64,000 nucleotides of DNA, taken from the NCBI GenBank assembly GCA_964035575.1, contig OZ037834.1:961598-1025597 (forward strand). Direction: 5' to 3'. A program made the translations under genes and the position numbers. The notes below the pieces were generated by a model that was not told where the DNA came from, ran no database searches, and saw only the letters and a list, made by a program, of their open reading frames with translations. The DNA comes from Rhynchopus sp. YZ270_cl-10. Taxonomy: Eukaryota > Euglenozoa > Diplonemea > Diplonemida > Diplonemidae. This document shows positions 38,036 to 49,575 of the stretch, one piece after another (the stretch's first letter is position 1; every line of letters starts with the position of its first letter).

Positions 38036-38117
38036 TGACGAGGGTGAGGTTTGAACTCACGCCCCCGAAGAGACTACGACCTGAACGTAGCGCCTTAGAC
38101 CACTCGGCCACCTCGCC
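38036..38117 (-). tRNA. tRNA-Leu-CAG: tRNA-Leu(CAG), second unit
   Basis: Same as 8822-8903. Confidence 0.95.
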
Positions 38118-38238
38118 TTACTAGGCTCCTTCGTTAAAAATTTTTTCACCATCGCGGAGGTATGAAGGAAATTTTTGATGCGTGCTCTGTACATTTCAAA
38201 AGACCCCCTTCAAAGAAAAGAAGATGGAGAGAAAGCAT

Positions 38239-38311
38239 GGCGCTATAGCTCAGTGGTTAGAGCGCTCGCCCAGTAAGCGAGAGGTCGAGGGTTCGATCCC
38301 CTCTAGTGCCT
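38239..38311 (+). tRNA. tRNA-Thr-AGT: tRNA-Thr(AGT), second unit
   Basis: Same as 9025-9097, including C32 and C33. Confidence 0.95.
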
Positions 38312-38395
38312 TGTTTTTTGTTCACTGTCCTATTTCTGGTTCGTTGTTAGGTCACAAACAACCTGTTCACATGTTGTCCATCATGACTCAGTATT

Positions 38396-38514
38396 GGATT
38401 CGGCCATACTCTGGTGAATACACCTCATCCCGCCTGATTTGAGAAGTTAAGCACCAGCAGGCCTGGATAGTACTGGCGTGGGTGACCAGCTGGGAAGTCC
38501 GGGTGCTTGAATCC
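38396..38514 (+). rRNA. 5S rRNA: 5S ribosomal RNA, copy b, second unit
   Basis: Same as 9182-9300. Confidence 0.97.
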
Positions 38515-38543
38515 TTTTTACTTTTTTTTACTGAAGCAGAAAG

Positions 38544-39159
38544 TTGTTCTGGATTGCTCACACAGGATCAAAAACGCGAAAACGTTGGGAATATGTGTTA
38601 TTTGGGTGCTCCCGAACCCATTATGAGGTCGGACGATTTGATTGGAGCATCAGAAGTGCCCTAATTGAGGTGGCCAAAATGACCGTTTTTACCTGCTATT
38701 CCGCAACAGCCCAACTGGTCAAAAATGCGAAAACGTTGGGAAAACGGGTTATTTGGATGCTCCTGAAGCCATCATGAGGTCGGAACCGCAAATTGGAGCA
38801 TCACACATGTCCTAATCACTTACTCCCAGTGAAACACGGTACACATGGAATTTTCCGATTTTCCACCGGATACTCCGCAATAGCAAGATCGTCCAAAATG
38901 TGAAAACGTTGGGATAATGGGTCATTCGGATGCTCCTGAATTCATTATGAGGTTGTAACCGCAAATTAGAGCATCAGAAGTGCCCTAATCGAGTTCGCGA
39001 AAATGACCCAGCAAAATGTCATTTTCACCTCTATTCTGCAATAGCCAGATCGTCAAAAATGGGAAACTAACGGGAAAATGGGATGTTTGGATGCTCCTGA
39101 ATCCATTATGAAGTCGTAACCGCAAATTGGAGCATCACACATCCCTAATCAGCCCTAAT
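38544..39159 (-). repeat. Diverged inverted satellite block, second unit
   Basis: Same as 9330-9945. Confidence 0.75.
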
Positions 39160-39244
39160 CACTTACTCCCAGTGAAAATTTATTTGGGCTATTTGAGATG
39201 TATGGAATGTACAGGGTTCCCCCTACACAGCAAAAAGACAATAA

Positions 39245-39326
39245 CGCGGACGGCAGGATTTGAACCTGCGCGGGCAGAGCCCAATGCATTTCGAGTGCAC
39301 CTCCGTAACCACTTGGATACGTCCGC
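39245..39326 (-). tRNA. tRNA-Ser-CGA: tRNA-Ser(CGA), second unit
   Basis: Same as 10031-10112. Confidence 0.95.
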
Positions 39327-39408
39327 TACTGTTCCTTTGCAACTTCTGGAGGAGTCATCGAAAGAACAGGAGGAATGAACAGTGTTTCACAGAACAAAAA
39401 AAAGGCTT

Positions 39409-39481
39409 TGCTCCCGGCGGGGTTTGAACCCGCGATCCCAGGCTCATAAGACCTGTGCCTTAACCACTAGGCCACGAGAGC
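39409..39481 (-). tRNA. tRNA-Ile-TAT: tRNA-Ile(TAT), second unit
   Basis: Same as 10195-10267. Confidence 0.93.
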
Positions 39482-39507
39482 GTCGAGCCCTTTTATCCCT
39501 TGATAAG

Positions 39508-39578
39508 GCGACCGTGGTCTAGTGGCATGATGGACCCCTCCCAAGGGTTCGACCCGGGTTCGATTCCCGGCGGTCGCA
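39508..39578 (+). tRNA. tRNA-Gly-CCC: tRNA-Gly(CCC), second unit
   Basis: Same as 10294-10364. Confidence 0.95.
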
Positions 39579-39628
39579 TAGCCTTTTTTAAGCTGGGCAT
39601 GTAGAAAACATCGTTGGAAGTAATTAGA

Positions 39629-39701
39629 AGCAGAGTGGCGCAGTGGTCAGCGCGGTGGGCTCATAACCCACAGGTCATAGGATCGAAACCTATCTCTGCT
39701 A
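39629..39701 (+). tRNA. tRNA-iMet-CAT: Initiator tRNA-Met(CAT), second unit
   Basis: Same as 10415-10487. Confidence 0.95.
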
Positions 39702-39802
39702 GAAAACCTTTTTCAGTGAACCCATTTTTTTGACTTGAAAAAAATTTTTTGCACACCAAAAAAAAGTTGGTCAGACCCTTGCCAACATCTCACTAAGTTT
39801 GG

Positions 39803-39875
39803 GCAGCTATCGTCTAGTGGTTAGGACGTCCGCCTTACACGCGGAAGATCGCTGGTTCAATCCCAGCTAGTTGTA
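39803..39875 (+). tRNA. tRNA-Val-TAC: tRNA-Val(TAC), second unit
   Basis: Same as 10589-10661. Confidence 0.94.
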
Positions 39876-39966
39876 CTTTTCATTTTTGAATTTCCTTCAC
39901 AATTTTTACAGGTGGTGTTGACTGTGAAGGGACACTTCCTTAAAACAAGAAAAGAATATGAAACAA

Positions 39967-40039
39967 GCCCCATTGGCGCAATGGATAGCGCGTTGGACTT
40001 CTAATCCAAAGGTTGTGGGTTCGAGTCCCACATGGGGTA
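39967..40039 (+). tRNA. tRNA-Arg-TCT: tRNA-Arg(TCT), second unit
   Basis: Same as 10753-10825. Confidence 0.95.
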
Positions 40040-40127
40040 ATTCTTTTCTTTGTTTTTTATTTTTCAGATTCGGTGTGATTGAAGACTTTCTCTGGACGCA
40101 TTCTTTTTAAAAACAGGCTTCATTGTA

Positions 40128-40199
40128 TCCTCGGTAGTATAGAGGTCAGTATTTCCGCCTGTCACGCGGAAGACCCGGGTTCAATTCCCGGCCGGGGAA
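40128..40199 (+). tRNA. tRNA-Asp-GTC: tRNA-Asp(GTC) a, second unit
   Basis: Same as 10914-10985. Confidence 0.95.
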
Positions 40200-40301
40200 T
40201 TCTTTTTATGTGTTGTGTTTTTTTCTGTTTTTCCTTTTGCTCTGTTTTGGTTGTCCTTTCTCATCATTCTCATTTCATTTCTAATATAAATCTGTTGGCA
40301 A

Positions 40302-40383
40302 GGCAGGATGGCCGAGAGGTCTAAGGCGGAGGACTCAAGTTCCTTTCTCTTCGGAGGCGTGGGTTCAAACCCCACTCCTGTCA
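40302..40383 (+). tRNA. tRNA-Leu-CAA: tRNA-Leu(CAA), second unit
   Basis: Same as 11088-11169. Confidence 0.94.
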
Positions 40384-40490
40384 CACTTTTTTCCTTCTAT
40401 TGTCCAGAATCAATTTTTCAAGGGATCAGTTTTTTTCACAATTTGTTTTTCTGACAAAAAATCTGTGACACAAAAACTTGAAAAAAAGAG

Positions 40491-40562
40491 GGGCTCAGCA
40501 GGGAATCGAACCCTGGACCTCTCGCACCCAAAGCGAGAATCATGCCACTAGACCACTAAGCC
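40491..40562 (-). tRNA. tRNA-Pro-TGG: tRNA-Pro(TGG), second unit
   Basis: Same as 11277-11348. Confidence 0.95.
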
Positions 40563-40683
40563 TTCGTTTTGTACCCATATTCCCATTTTCTTCTGTCCAA
40601 AATTTTTTTTATTTTGACACAGTTTTGGGTTTTGGGTGGTGAATGCACACACCATCTCGTTTCTACGAACCATATAAATGTCA

Positions 40684-40757
40684 GCACCTATGGTCTAGTT
40701 GGTTATGACGCCTCGTTAACACCGAGGAGGTCTCCGGTTCAAACCCGGATAGGTGTA
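40684..40757 (+). tRNA. tRNA-Val-AAC: tRNA-Val(AAC), second unit
   Basis: Same as 11470-11543. Confidence 0.95.
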
Positions 40758-41401
40758 CACTTCTTTTTGTGCGTTTGTTTTTTGGCCTTGTATTGCCCAT
40801 TTTTTTTGGGGGTGAGAGCACATCCGCAAACACGTGTCATAATGCTAACGTTTGCGGCTGTGCTACTCTGCCAATTTTTTTGGATTTGGTGAAAAATGGT
40901 ACCAAAATCAAATCCCGGAGCAATCAGTTTTTGTTGCCGGAAGCACATGCGGAAATGGGTGGGGATTCCTTAACATTTCCACATGTGCTTCCTTTTCCAC
41001 ATGTGCTTCCTTTTCAGTCCTTTCCATCTCGAACGAACTTTGATCAGCGGAAACATGAAACAGACTGACTTACATGTTACATAGCATCTCAGCTCAACTT
41101 GATTGCAGGCCAAAAAATAATTTTCGGCCAAAATTTTTTTTTAAGTTTTTGTTGCCAGAAGCCATATGCTGAAACTTGCACAGCACACAGTGAGCTGTGC
41201 GCCCACAACGGAGGGCCTGTTCTGTGCGCCCACAATGGGGGGGTGTTCTGTGCGCCCATATCGGGGTCTGAGCTGTGCGCCCGACATACCAAAAAATTTT
41301 CGTCCAAAAAATTGGGATGTAGTAGCACAGCGCACTTTTCCAATGTAGTAGCACAGCGCACCTTGAAAATTGTTATTAGAGTTGAGGGGAAAAAAGAGAA
41401 G

Positions 41402-41418
41402 TGCCTCCACCTGGGATT

Positions 41419-41467
<49 letters not shown>

Positions 41468-41474
41468 AAGAGGC
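41402..41474 (-). tRNA. tRNA-Phe-GAA: tRNA-Phe(GAA), second unit
   Basis: Same as 12188-12260. Confidence 0.95.
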
Positions 41475-41554
41475 CTTGTTTTAGGGTATGCATATTTTTT
41501 ACACGGCCAACATTTTTTGACAACAGGTCAAAGTCAAAGTAGTAGAAAAAGTAT

Positions 41555-41627
41555 TGGTCGTGACAGGGCTCGAACCTGGGACCGTTGGCTTATTAGACCA
41601 ATGCTCTACCGACTGAGCTACACGACC
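41555..41627 (-). tRNA. tRNA-Ile-AAT: tRNA-Ile(AAT), second unit
   Basis: Same as 12341-12413. Confidence 0.95.
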
Positions 41628-41708
41628 GACAATAATGACGAAAGGAATCGCCAAGCTGGGGTACACACTATTTTTTTCTATTGTGCACAAAACTGTATTT
41701 GCATGACC

Positions 41709-42329
41709 TCATCTTACTGATACTCTGCAACAGCAAAGTGGTCAAAAATGCGAAAACATTGGGAAAATGGGTTATTTGGGTGCTCCTGAATGCATTATGA
41801 GGTTAAACGATGTGATTAGAGCATCAGAAGTATCCTGATCGAGTTGGCGAAAATGACCCAGTAAACTGCCTATTGTACTGCCATTCCGCAATAGCAAAAA
41901 TAGTCTAAAATGTGAAAACGTTGGGAAAATGGGTTATTTGGGTGCTCTTGAATCCATTATGAGGTCAGAACCGCAAATTGGAGCACCAGAAGTGCCCTGA
42001 TCGAGTTGGCGAAAATGACCCACTAAAATGACTTTTGTGCCACCATTCCACGAATGGCAAAACGTTCAAAAATGTGAAAATATTGGGAAAACGGGTTATT
42101 CGGCTGCTCATGAAGCCATTATGAGGTCAGAATCGCCAATTGGAGCATCAGAAGTGTCCTGATAGAGTTGGTTAAAATGACCCAGTAAAATGCCTATTGT
42201 ACCACTATTGCGTAATAGCAAAATGCTCAAAAATGTGAAAACGTTGGGAAAATGGGTCATTTGGATGTTCCTGAACGCATTATGAGGTCAGACTCGCCAA
42301 TTGGACCATCACACACATCCTCATCGCAG
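41709..42329 (-). repeat. Diverged inverted satellite block, second unit
   Basis: Same as 12495-13115. Confidence 0.75.
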
Positions 42330-42412
42330 GCACTGCACAATGATGTCAGTTCATATTTTTGTGTGTTTGACTGGCCCAACCAAAAAATAATCAACAAAAT
42401 ATGGCAAAAAAA

Positions 42413-42484
42413 TGGACATTGAGGGGTTCGAACCCTCGGCCTCCCGTATGCAGAACGGGCGCTCTACCACTGAGCTAAACGCCC
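42413..42484 (-). tRNA. tRNA-Ala-TGC: tRNA-Ala(TGC), second unit
   Basis: Same as 13199-13270, including C33. Confidence 0.93.
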
Positions 42485-42599
42485 CTGATAAATGTCCCTC
42501 AAGGAGAGGTACTTGGGGCACGTTCTGTTCGTCTTTTTTGTCAGTTTTTTTTCAAGAACTGAACAAGCCTTGAAATTGACTCTTTCCTTTAAAACGAAT

Positions 42600-42671
42600 G
42601 CCCGCCTAGCTCAGCGGTAGAGCGTTGGACTTTTAATCCAATGGTCGTGGGTTCGATCCCCACGGCGGGTG
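42600..42671 (+). tRNA. tRNA-Lys-TTT: tRNA-Lys(TTT), second unit
   Basis: Same as 13386-13457. Confidence 0.95.
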
Positions 42672-42748
42672 CCTACTTTTTTGGATCGATTGGATTCTCT
42701 TTTTTGTGCCCATTTTCAGGATCTGGGGCGTTGTACTTCCTCAACTAT

Positions 42749-42830
42749 GCTGACGTATCCAAGTGGTTACGGAGGTGGACTTGAAATCCACTGGGCTCTG
42801 CCCGCGCAGGTTCGAACCCTGCCGTCAGCG
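42749..42830 (+). tRNA. tRNA-Ser-TGA: tRNA-Ser(TGA), second unit
   Basis: Same as 13535-13616. Confidence 0.95.
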
Positions 42831-42945
42831 TTCTTTACCTTTTCGTTTGATTTCTGTGATTTATGTTTTTGCCATCAAATGCAAAGATTGAAGATGTGTG
42901 TGACAAAGCTCCAAAAAATATTGAAAACACTTGGAAAAAGAAAAG

Positions 42946-43017
42946 TTCTCCCACGCGGGTTTGAACCGCGGCTACTGGATTCAAAGTCCAGGGTGCTAAC
43001 CACTACACCATAGGAGA
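42946..43017 (-). tRNA. tRNA-Gln-TTG: tRNA-Gln(TTG), second unit
   Basis: Same as 13732-13803. Confidence 0.95.
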
Positions 43018-43078
43018 GATTTAGTTTTTTTTGGCAATCCTTAACACTCCTGGCTGGTGTGGTTGATAAACGCAACCG

Positions 43079-44389
43079 AACACCACGAAACGGATCCGCT
43101 CTATACGTTACGATCCGTATGCAACCAAAGCATGCAACGCAACGCAACCGATGCGTACGTTACGATCTGTATGCAACGCACGCAACGCAACCGATGTGTA
43201 CGTAACGATCAGAACGCAACGAACGCAACGCAACCGATGTGTACGTAGCGATCTGTATGCAACGAACGCAACGCATGCAACGCAACGCAACCGATGTGTA
43301 CGTTACGATCTGTATGCAACGAACGCAACGCATGCAACGCAACGCAACCGATGCGTACGTTACGATCTGTATGCAACGAACGCAACGCATGCAACGCAAC
43401 GCAACCGATGTGTACGTTACGATCTGTATGCAACGCACGCAACGCAACCGATGTGTACGTTACGATCTGTATGCAACGAACGCAACGCATGCAACGCAAC
43501 GCAACCGATGCGTACGTTACGATCTGTATGCAACGCACGCAACGCAACCGATGTGTACGTAGCGATCTGTATGCAACGAACGCAACGCATACAACGCAAC
43601 GCAACCGATGTGTACGTTACGATCTGTATGCAACGAACGCAACGCATGCAACGCAACGCAACCGATGTGTACGTTACGATCTGTATGCAACGAACGCAAC
43701 GCATACAACGCAACGCAACCGATGTGTACGTTACGATCTGTATGCAACGAACGCAACGCATGCAACGCAACGCAACCGATGCGTACGTTACGATCTGTAT
43801 GCAACGCACGCAACGCAACCGATGTGTACGTTACGATCTGTATGCAACGAACGCAACGCATGCAACGCAACGCAACCGATGTGTACGTTACGATCTGTAT
43901 GCAACGAACGCAACGCATACAACGCAACGCAACCGATGTGTACGTTACGATCTGTATGCAACGCACGCAACGCAACCGATGTGTACGTTACGATCTGTAT
44001 GCAACGAACGCAACGCATGCAACGCAACGCAACCGATGTGTACGTTACGATCTGTATGCAACGAACGCAACGCATACAACGCAACGCAACCGATGTGTAC
44101 GTTACGATCTGTATGCAACGAACGCAACGCATGCAACGCAACGCAACCGATGCGTACGTTACGATCTGTGTGCAACGCACGCAACGCAACCGATGTGTAC
44201 GTTACGATCTGTATGCAACGAACGCAACGCATGCAACGCAACGCAACCGATGCGTACGTTACGATCTGTGTGCAACGCACGCAACGCAACCGATGCGTAC
44301 GTTACGATCTGTATGCAACGCACGCAACGCAACCGATGTGTACGTTACGATCTGTATGCAACGAACGCAACGCAACCAACGCAACGAGT
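43079..44389. repeat. 1.3-kb minisatellite, second unit
   Basis: Same as 13865-15175, with the same order of variant units. Confidence 0.93.
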
Positions 44390-44698
44390 GGTTACAAACC
44401 CCCACGCATGGTTCTCACAGCGCGCTGGCACGTTTCCCAAGCCGCAAACCCGGTTACCCGCCTGAAAAACCGGGTTTCTGGCCAAAACGCCTGTTTTGCC
44501 TGTAGAACCCTGTAGAAGCCTTAAGAAACACGTGTAAAAAAGGGGTACTCGCGACACCCTGGTTTCAGGGTCTGTCAGGGTTTGGAGGTCTTTGCTTCAG
44601 AGAAAGTCTCCTAAAAACCTCCTATCTTCCCAAGAATCCACTTTTTTGACCTCTTTCGAGGTTTAGAGACCTGAAAAAAAATGCCCGAACCCCACCTT

Positions 44699-44760
44699 GG
44701 GGGGGGGGGGGGGGGGGAGGGTGCCTGAGAGGGGGGGTGGGTGGGTGGGTGGGTGGGAGG
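44699..44760 (+). repeat. G-tract with (GGGT)n, second unit
   Basis: Same as 15485-15546, including the same G-run length. Confidence 0.9.
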
Positions 44761-44902
44761 TGATCAGCAACCTTAAAGACCTTAACACCGAGTGTTAAGG
44801 AATAATCCGGATCCTTTTGTTCACGCAACAACGATGGAAAATTTGGTGGCTGCAGGTACACACAAGTACCCCATGTTGATTCTTTGATTTAAGTTAATAT
44901 GA

Positions 44903-44975
44903 GCCTCCCTAGCTCAGTCGGTAGAGCGCAAGGCCCTTAACCTTGTGGTCGCGGGTTCGAGCCCCGCGGGAGGTG
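44903..44975 (+). tRNA. tRNA-Lys-CTT: tRNA-Lys(CTT) a, second unit
   Basis: Same as 15689-15761, including C33. Confidence 0.95.
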
Positions 44976-45194
44976 CTTTTTGTATTGATACCTGAATTTT
45001 TCTGGATTTTTTTTATTTGTGAGAAAACATGGTGTGTCGGCCGTCGTGCAATGAGCCCGCCATCGTGCGAAATCGTGCCCAAAAATTTTTTTTGGTGGTC
45101 ACAATTGCGATGATTTTTGGTGACCACGCAAGTGATCACTAACGTGTCGTTAAACAAAGTACAAGCTTCGTCCTAAGTACTGACAGGTAATTAA

Positions 45195-45276
45195 GCGGAC
45201 GTACCCAAGTGGTTACGGGGCTCGCCTGCTAAGCGAGTGTGCTCTGCATGCGCAAGTTCGAACCTTGCCGTTCGCG
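45195..45276 (+). tRNA. tRNA-Ser-GCT: tRNA-Ser(GCT), second unit
   Basis: Same as 15981-16062. Confidence 0.95.
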
Positions 45277-45532
45277 TTTTTTATACACTGCATCGATCCC
45301 TTTTTTCATTCTGTTCTGAACTTTTTCAAACTCAAAAAAAAAACCTGACAAAATCTGTTTTATCTTCAGGTCAAGAATCTTCAAGTTATGTCAGCATCCA
45401 AAGATGTTTGGTTTTTTTGGTGGGACAACCTTGGAAATCCTGAAAAATAGTTCCAACATCAAGATGACACACAATGTGGATTTTTAGCTCAAAATTAAAA
45501 AATAGAGTCAAAAACTCAAAAAAATGAAAAAT

Positions 45533-45605
45533 CTCCTCCTGTTGGGTTCGAACCAACGACCTGCAGGTTAACAGCCTGACGCGCTACCGACTGCGCCAAG
45601 GAGGA
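45533..45605 (-). tRNA. tRNA-Asn-GTT: tRNA-Asn(GTT) a, second unit
   Basis: Same as 16319-16391. Confidence 0.95.
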
Positions 45606-45719
45606 TCTGATTGTTAGCGAAGACAGCATTTACATGGGGACCTTATTCAAAACGAAAACACACACAAGGAATGATGGAAACATATGGCCGCGTTACGAAG
45701 AGAATGCGAGAGAATTCGT

Positions 45720-45791
45720 GGCTCGGTGGTCTAGTGGCATGATTCTCGCTTAGGGTGCGAGAGGTCCGGGGTTCAATTCCCCGCCGAGCCC
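45720..45791 (+). tRNA. tRNA-Pro-AGG: tRNA-Pro(AGG), second unit
   Basis: Same as 16506-16577. Confidence 0.95.
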
Positions 45792-45889
45792 TTGTCTTTT
45801 TGGATTTTCATTTTTAATTTTTTTTTTCGTTTGAAACTCCGTGTAGCTTGCACAAAAGTACCCTTTTTGGATTGTGCCTAAGTATCACC

Positions 45890-45961
45890 TCCCCTTTAGT
45901 ACAGTGGTTAGTATACCTGGCTTTCACCCAGGCGACCCGGGTTCAAACCCCGGAGGGGGAA
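45890..45961 (+). tRNA. tRNA-Glu-TTC: tRNA-Glu(TTC), second unit
   Basis: Same as 16676-16747. Confidence 0.95.
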
Positions 45962-46098
45962 TCCTTTTTGATTGCTTTCAAATTTCGGAGCTGTTTTTTG
46001 ATATTTTCGCATTTCTGAATTTTCAATTTGGCAAAGTTTTGTGACAAGAAATCTCTGAGAAGAAGGAAATCTAAAAATATTTTGGAATGAATAAAAAG

Positions 46099-46170
46099 TA
46101 CTCGCGGCGGGGATCGAACCCGCAACCTCCGGCGTCGGGAACCGACGCGCTTCCATTGCGCCACGCGAGC
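46099..46170 (-). tRNA. tRNA-Arg-CCG: tRNA-Arg(CCG), second unit
   Basis: Same as 16885-16956, including C33. Confidence 0.88.
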
Positions 46171-46666
46171 TTATCTTGTTTCCCAAGATCTCAGATTATG
46201 GAGAAGGTTTGGCAGTGTCTAAAAAAGTTCAAAAAGTGATAAAACAGCCAGTGTCCCTTGGTGCATGACTGGTTGTACTGTGGTGGACCCGTGCACTTTC
46301 CATACAGTCCTATGCCAGAAAACCCACACACAATGGGTTTGTGGGTTTTCTACATCCACTGTACCTGTGCATAAGATAACCCATCGTGAAACTCCCTTGT
46401 GCACCCGACATACCACCCCTGGCCATATTGGTCAGGCATATTAGTAAGGGTACCTGGTCAGATCTGACCAGGCACCTGGTCACAGTGACTGGGCACAGTA
46501 GGAACCACAGCTGAAATGGGTGGGGGCTTAAAGCCGTGTTCCAGCATGTGGTTCCTCTTTAGGTCCCAGCATGTAGTACACCCGACATACCACAGCCCAG
46601 GCCATATTGGTAAGGCATATTAGTAGGGGCACCTGGTCACAGTGACTAGGTAGGTGCACAGAGTGG

Positions 46667-46892
46667 TTCCTAATCGGGCGCACAGGGGGATATTCCTAAT
46701 CGGGCGCACAGGGGGGTAAGCTAATCGGGCGCACAGGGGGGTTCCTAATCGGGCGCACAGGGGGGTAAGCTTATCGGGCGCACAGGGGGATATTCCTAAT
46801 CGGGCGCACAGGGGGGTAAAGCTAACCGGGCGCACAGGGGGGTCCCTAATCGGGCGCACAGGGGGGTTCCTAATCGGGCGCACAGAGGGGTT
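46667..46892 (+). repeat. 25-bp minisatellite, second unit
   Basis: Same as 17453-17678. Confidence 0.92.
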
Positions 46893-47242
46893 GGCCCGCA
46901 AACGTGATGTCTCTGACCAGCGCACCGGCCATACTGATGTGCATGTTTATTTACTGGGAATTTTGTGAAGAAATAAACATGTAAGTCAGGTTGGGTTTAT
47001 GAACATGTTGTAGTCCCAATTTTTTTTGCAATTGTGATGGAAGTTGTGACCGAACTGACTTACTCGCAAACTATGTCGAGCAAAAACCCGTATCATCAGA
47101 CAAGAAATTTTTTTCTCTACTAATAATCCTTACGCAAGAAAGAGTACATATCATTTCCACTTTTTCGTTTTGAACGAGTTTGTGACCGACCTGAAACTGT
47201 CCGAAACATATTGTTTTGCTTTTGCCAAACGCAAAAAGAGAG

Positions 47243-47313
47243 TGCGTAATCCGGGAATCGAACCCGGGCCGACCCCGTGGCGGGGGGCCATTCTACCACT
47301 AGACCAATTACGC
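47243..47313 (-). tRNA. tRNA-Gly-GCC: tRNA-Gly(GCC), second unit
   Basis: Same as 18029-18099, including C33. Confidence 0.94.
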
Positions 47314-47429
47314 TACGATATTAGTCGAAATTGTGCTCGAGTTGCCGCTCGTTGCATGTTTGAAAAATATTTCACAATATCCCAGGAAATAAAACCCTTT
47401 CTGAGATCCCAATAAGTGGGAATATTCAA

Positions 47430-47501
47430 GCGGTTATGGTTTAGTGGTTAGAACACCCGTTTGTGGCACGGGAGACCCGAGTTCAATTCTCGGTAACCGC
47501 T
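47430..47501 (+). tRNA. tRNA-His-GTG: tRNA-His(GTG), second unit
   Basis: Same as 18216-18287. Confidence 0.95.
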
Positions 47502-47588
47502 TTTTTAGCTGTGCAATCAACCATTTTCATTTTTTCCAACTCCAAAAATATGCAGGCCACATAAAAAATACTATTGCCTAAAGACATG

Positions 47589-47660
47589 GACCGTGTGGCT
47601 CAATGGAAGAGCGCCTGACCACGGATCAGGCGGTTGCAGGTTCGAGTCCTGCCACGGTTG
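47589..47660 (+). tRNA. tRNA-Arg-ACG: tRNA-Arg(ACG), second unit
   Basis: Same as 18375-18446, including C33. Confidence 0.94.
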
Positions 47661-47749
47661 CTTCTTTTTTTGGGCAATTTGAACAATTTCAAATTTTTTT
47701 TATTTTGAAATTGCCCCCCACAAAGAAAACACTTTGCATGAAAGTAACA

Positions 47750-47821
47750 GCACTTATGGTATAACGGTTAGTATTCTCGCCTTCCAAGCGAGCGGCCCGG
47801 GTTCGACTCCCGGTAAGTGCA
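47750..47821 (+). tRNA. tRNA-Gly-TCC: tRNA-Gly(TCC), second unit
   Basis: Same as 18536-18607. Confidence 0.95.
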
Positions 47822-48091
47822 GTTCTTTTTTTTAGGAGGAAGTAAAATTTTCATGTTCAGAAAAAAATTCTGAAATGTCAGCTTTTCAAAGAATTTCCAG
47901 TTTTCAAGTTTTTCCCAAGATTTTTTAAGGTTCTTCTGGATGGGTTGACTGCCAAAAAATCCAAAATTCCTGGGAGACCCCTTCCCACTGGACCCAAATT
48001 TGTATCTGTTGTTCCACTGTGATTTCACTTGACACCAACCTCACTTTTTTGTGTTTTCAAAAAAGTTCAAAAAAACAATGTTCAAAAAGTT

Positions 48092-48164
48092 AACCCCGTG
48101 CGGGACTCGAACCCGCAACCTTTGGATTCGAAGTCCAACGCGCTATCCATTGCGCCAACGGGGC
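48092..48164 (-). tRNA. tRNA-Arg-TCG: tRNA-Arg(TCG), second unit
   Basis: Same as 18878-18950. Confidence 0.95.
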
Positions 48165-48226
48165 CTGATTTGATTTTCATCAGAAAAGAAACGAAACAAT
48201 GAATGTAAGCCCTGTACAAAAAAGAA

Positions 48227-48298
48227 TTCCCCGGCCGGGAATTGAACCCGGGTCTTCCGCGTGACAGGCGGAAATACTGACCTCTATACTACCGAGGA
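48227..48298 (-). tRNA. tRNA-Asp-GTC: tRNA-Asp(GTC) b, second unit
   Basis: Same as 19013-19084. Confidence 0.95.
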
Positions 48299-48396
48299 TA
48301 CAATCTTCACTCTGATTTAATTTCGCGCATCAAAATGGTCTAAAATGAGCACAGAAACGACGAAAATGCACGAAAATTCGTGAACAAAAAATGAAT

Positions 48397-48478
48397 CGCA
48401 GTCGGCAGGACTTGAACCTGCGCGGGCAGAGCCCAATGGATTTCTAGTCCACCTCCGTAACCACTTGGATACGACTGC
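48397..48478 (-). tRNA. tRNA-Ser-AGA: tRNA-Ser(AGA), second unit
   Basis: Same as 19183-19264. Confidence 0.95.
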
Positions 48479-48556
48479 TGTAATTCTCACCGTTCTTTGT
48501 TTTTAGGCAGTCATCTGTTTGCAGAAAATAATCTGGAACACGAAAACGAAAAAAAA

Positions 48557-48640
48557 TCCTCTCGGCCGGAATCGAACCAGCGACCGCTCGATAACCGAGT
48601 ATTCTACAGTCGAGCGCTCTACCAATTGAGCTACGAGAGG
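48557..48640 (-). tRNA. tRNA-Tyr-GTA: tRNA-Tyr(GTA) with 11-nt intron, second unit
   Basis: Same as 19343-19426; intron about 48593-48603. Confidence 0.95.
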
Positions 48641-48764
48641 TTCTACAACTGTCATTGTTTCCACAGAAGCCCATAAAATTTTTTGACTCAAAAATTTTTT
48701 TTTGCCACGCAAACCTGTAGAAATTTGCACCCCATGTATTTCTTAATGATACGATAATATCAAG

Positions 48765-48837
48765 GCGAGGTTGGCGCAGTCGGGAGCGCGTAGGTCCCAT
48801 AATCCTAAGGTCGTCAGTTCGATCCTGGCACCTCGCA
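48765..48837 (+). tRNA. tRNA-Met-CAT: Elongator tRNA-Met(CAT), second unit
   Basis: Same as 19551-19623, including C33. Confidence 0.94.
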
Positions 48838-48922
48838 CTTTTTTGTGTGTCTTTTTCCTTTGTGTGGGATTTTCAGCAAAATTTCCACCTTCATGCTAAA
48901 CGCATTGAAGCCCTAAATCATG

Positions 48923-48993
48923 GGCCCTATGGTGTAGCGGTAGCACTATGGATTCCAAATCCATCAACGGCGGTTCGATTCCGTCTAGGGTCA
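48923..48993 (+). tRNA. tRNA-Trp-CCA: tRNA-Trp(CCA), second unit
   Basis: Same as 19709-19779. Confidence 0.95.
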
Positions 48994-49075
48994 TTTCTTT
49001 TTTGTCACACTTTCCTTTCTGTGTTGTCTTGAAAAACTTCTTCGCAGGAGAAACAGCAAAAGCATCTTAATCAGC

Positions 49076-49147
49076 GGCGATTTAGCTCAGTGGCAGAGCA
49101 TTGGTCTTGTAAACCAAGGGTCGGGGGTTCGATCCCCCCAGTTGCCT
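49076..49147 (+). tRNA. tRNA-Thr-TGT: tRNA-Thr(TGT), second unit
   Basis: Same as 19862-19933. Confidence 0.95.
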
Positions 49148-49359
49148 TTCTATTTTTTGGTGATGTGATGTGATGCGGTTGTGCTGAAGAAGCAGCAACT
49201 GAGCACTGGATGTGACAGGCAGGAACGCAGAAGGGAGATGGCCTGGCCGCTATACTCCAGTACAGGCCCGAGCGAGTGCTCACAGAATGGGCTCCAAAAA
49301 CCAGCACAGAATGGAATGGCTGGAGACTTATAGGCTTACTGTAAGGATTTGTTAGGAGT

Positions 49360-49575
49360 GGAAAAAAAAACTCCTGACCCGGGTATTGAATTTTCAGATC
49401 ATTTTCTCAGTCACAATGCAAGCACAGAATGGAAACGAAAAACCAGCACAGAATGGAATGGCTGGAGTCTTATAGCCGTGTTCCATTCTGTGCTTGGTTT
49501 TGGTTTCCATTCTGTGCTTGCATTGTGACTGAGAAAATGATCCGAAAATTCAATAGCCGGGTCAGGAGTTTTTCC
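49360..49575. repeat. Near-perfect inverted repeat, second unit
   Basis: Same as 20146-20361. Confidence 0.9.
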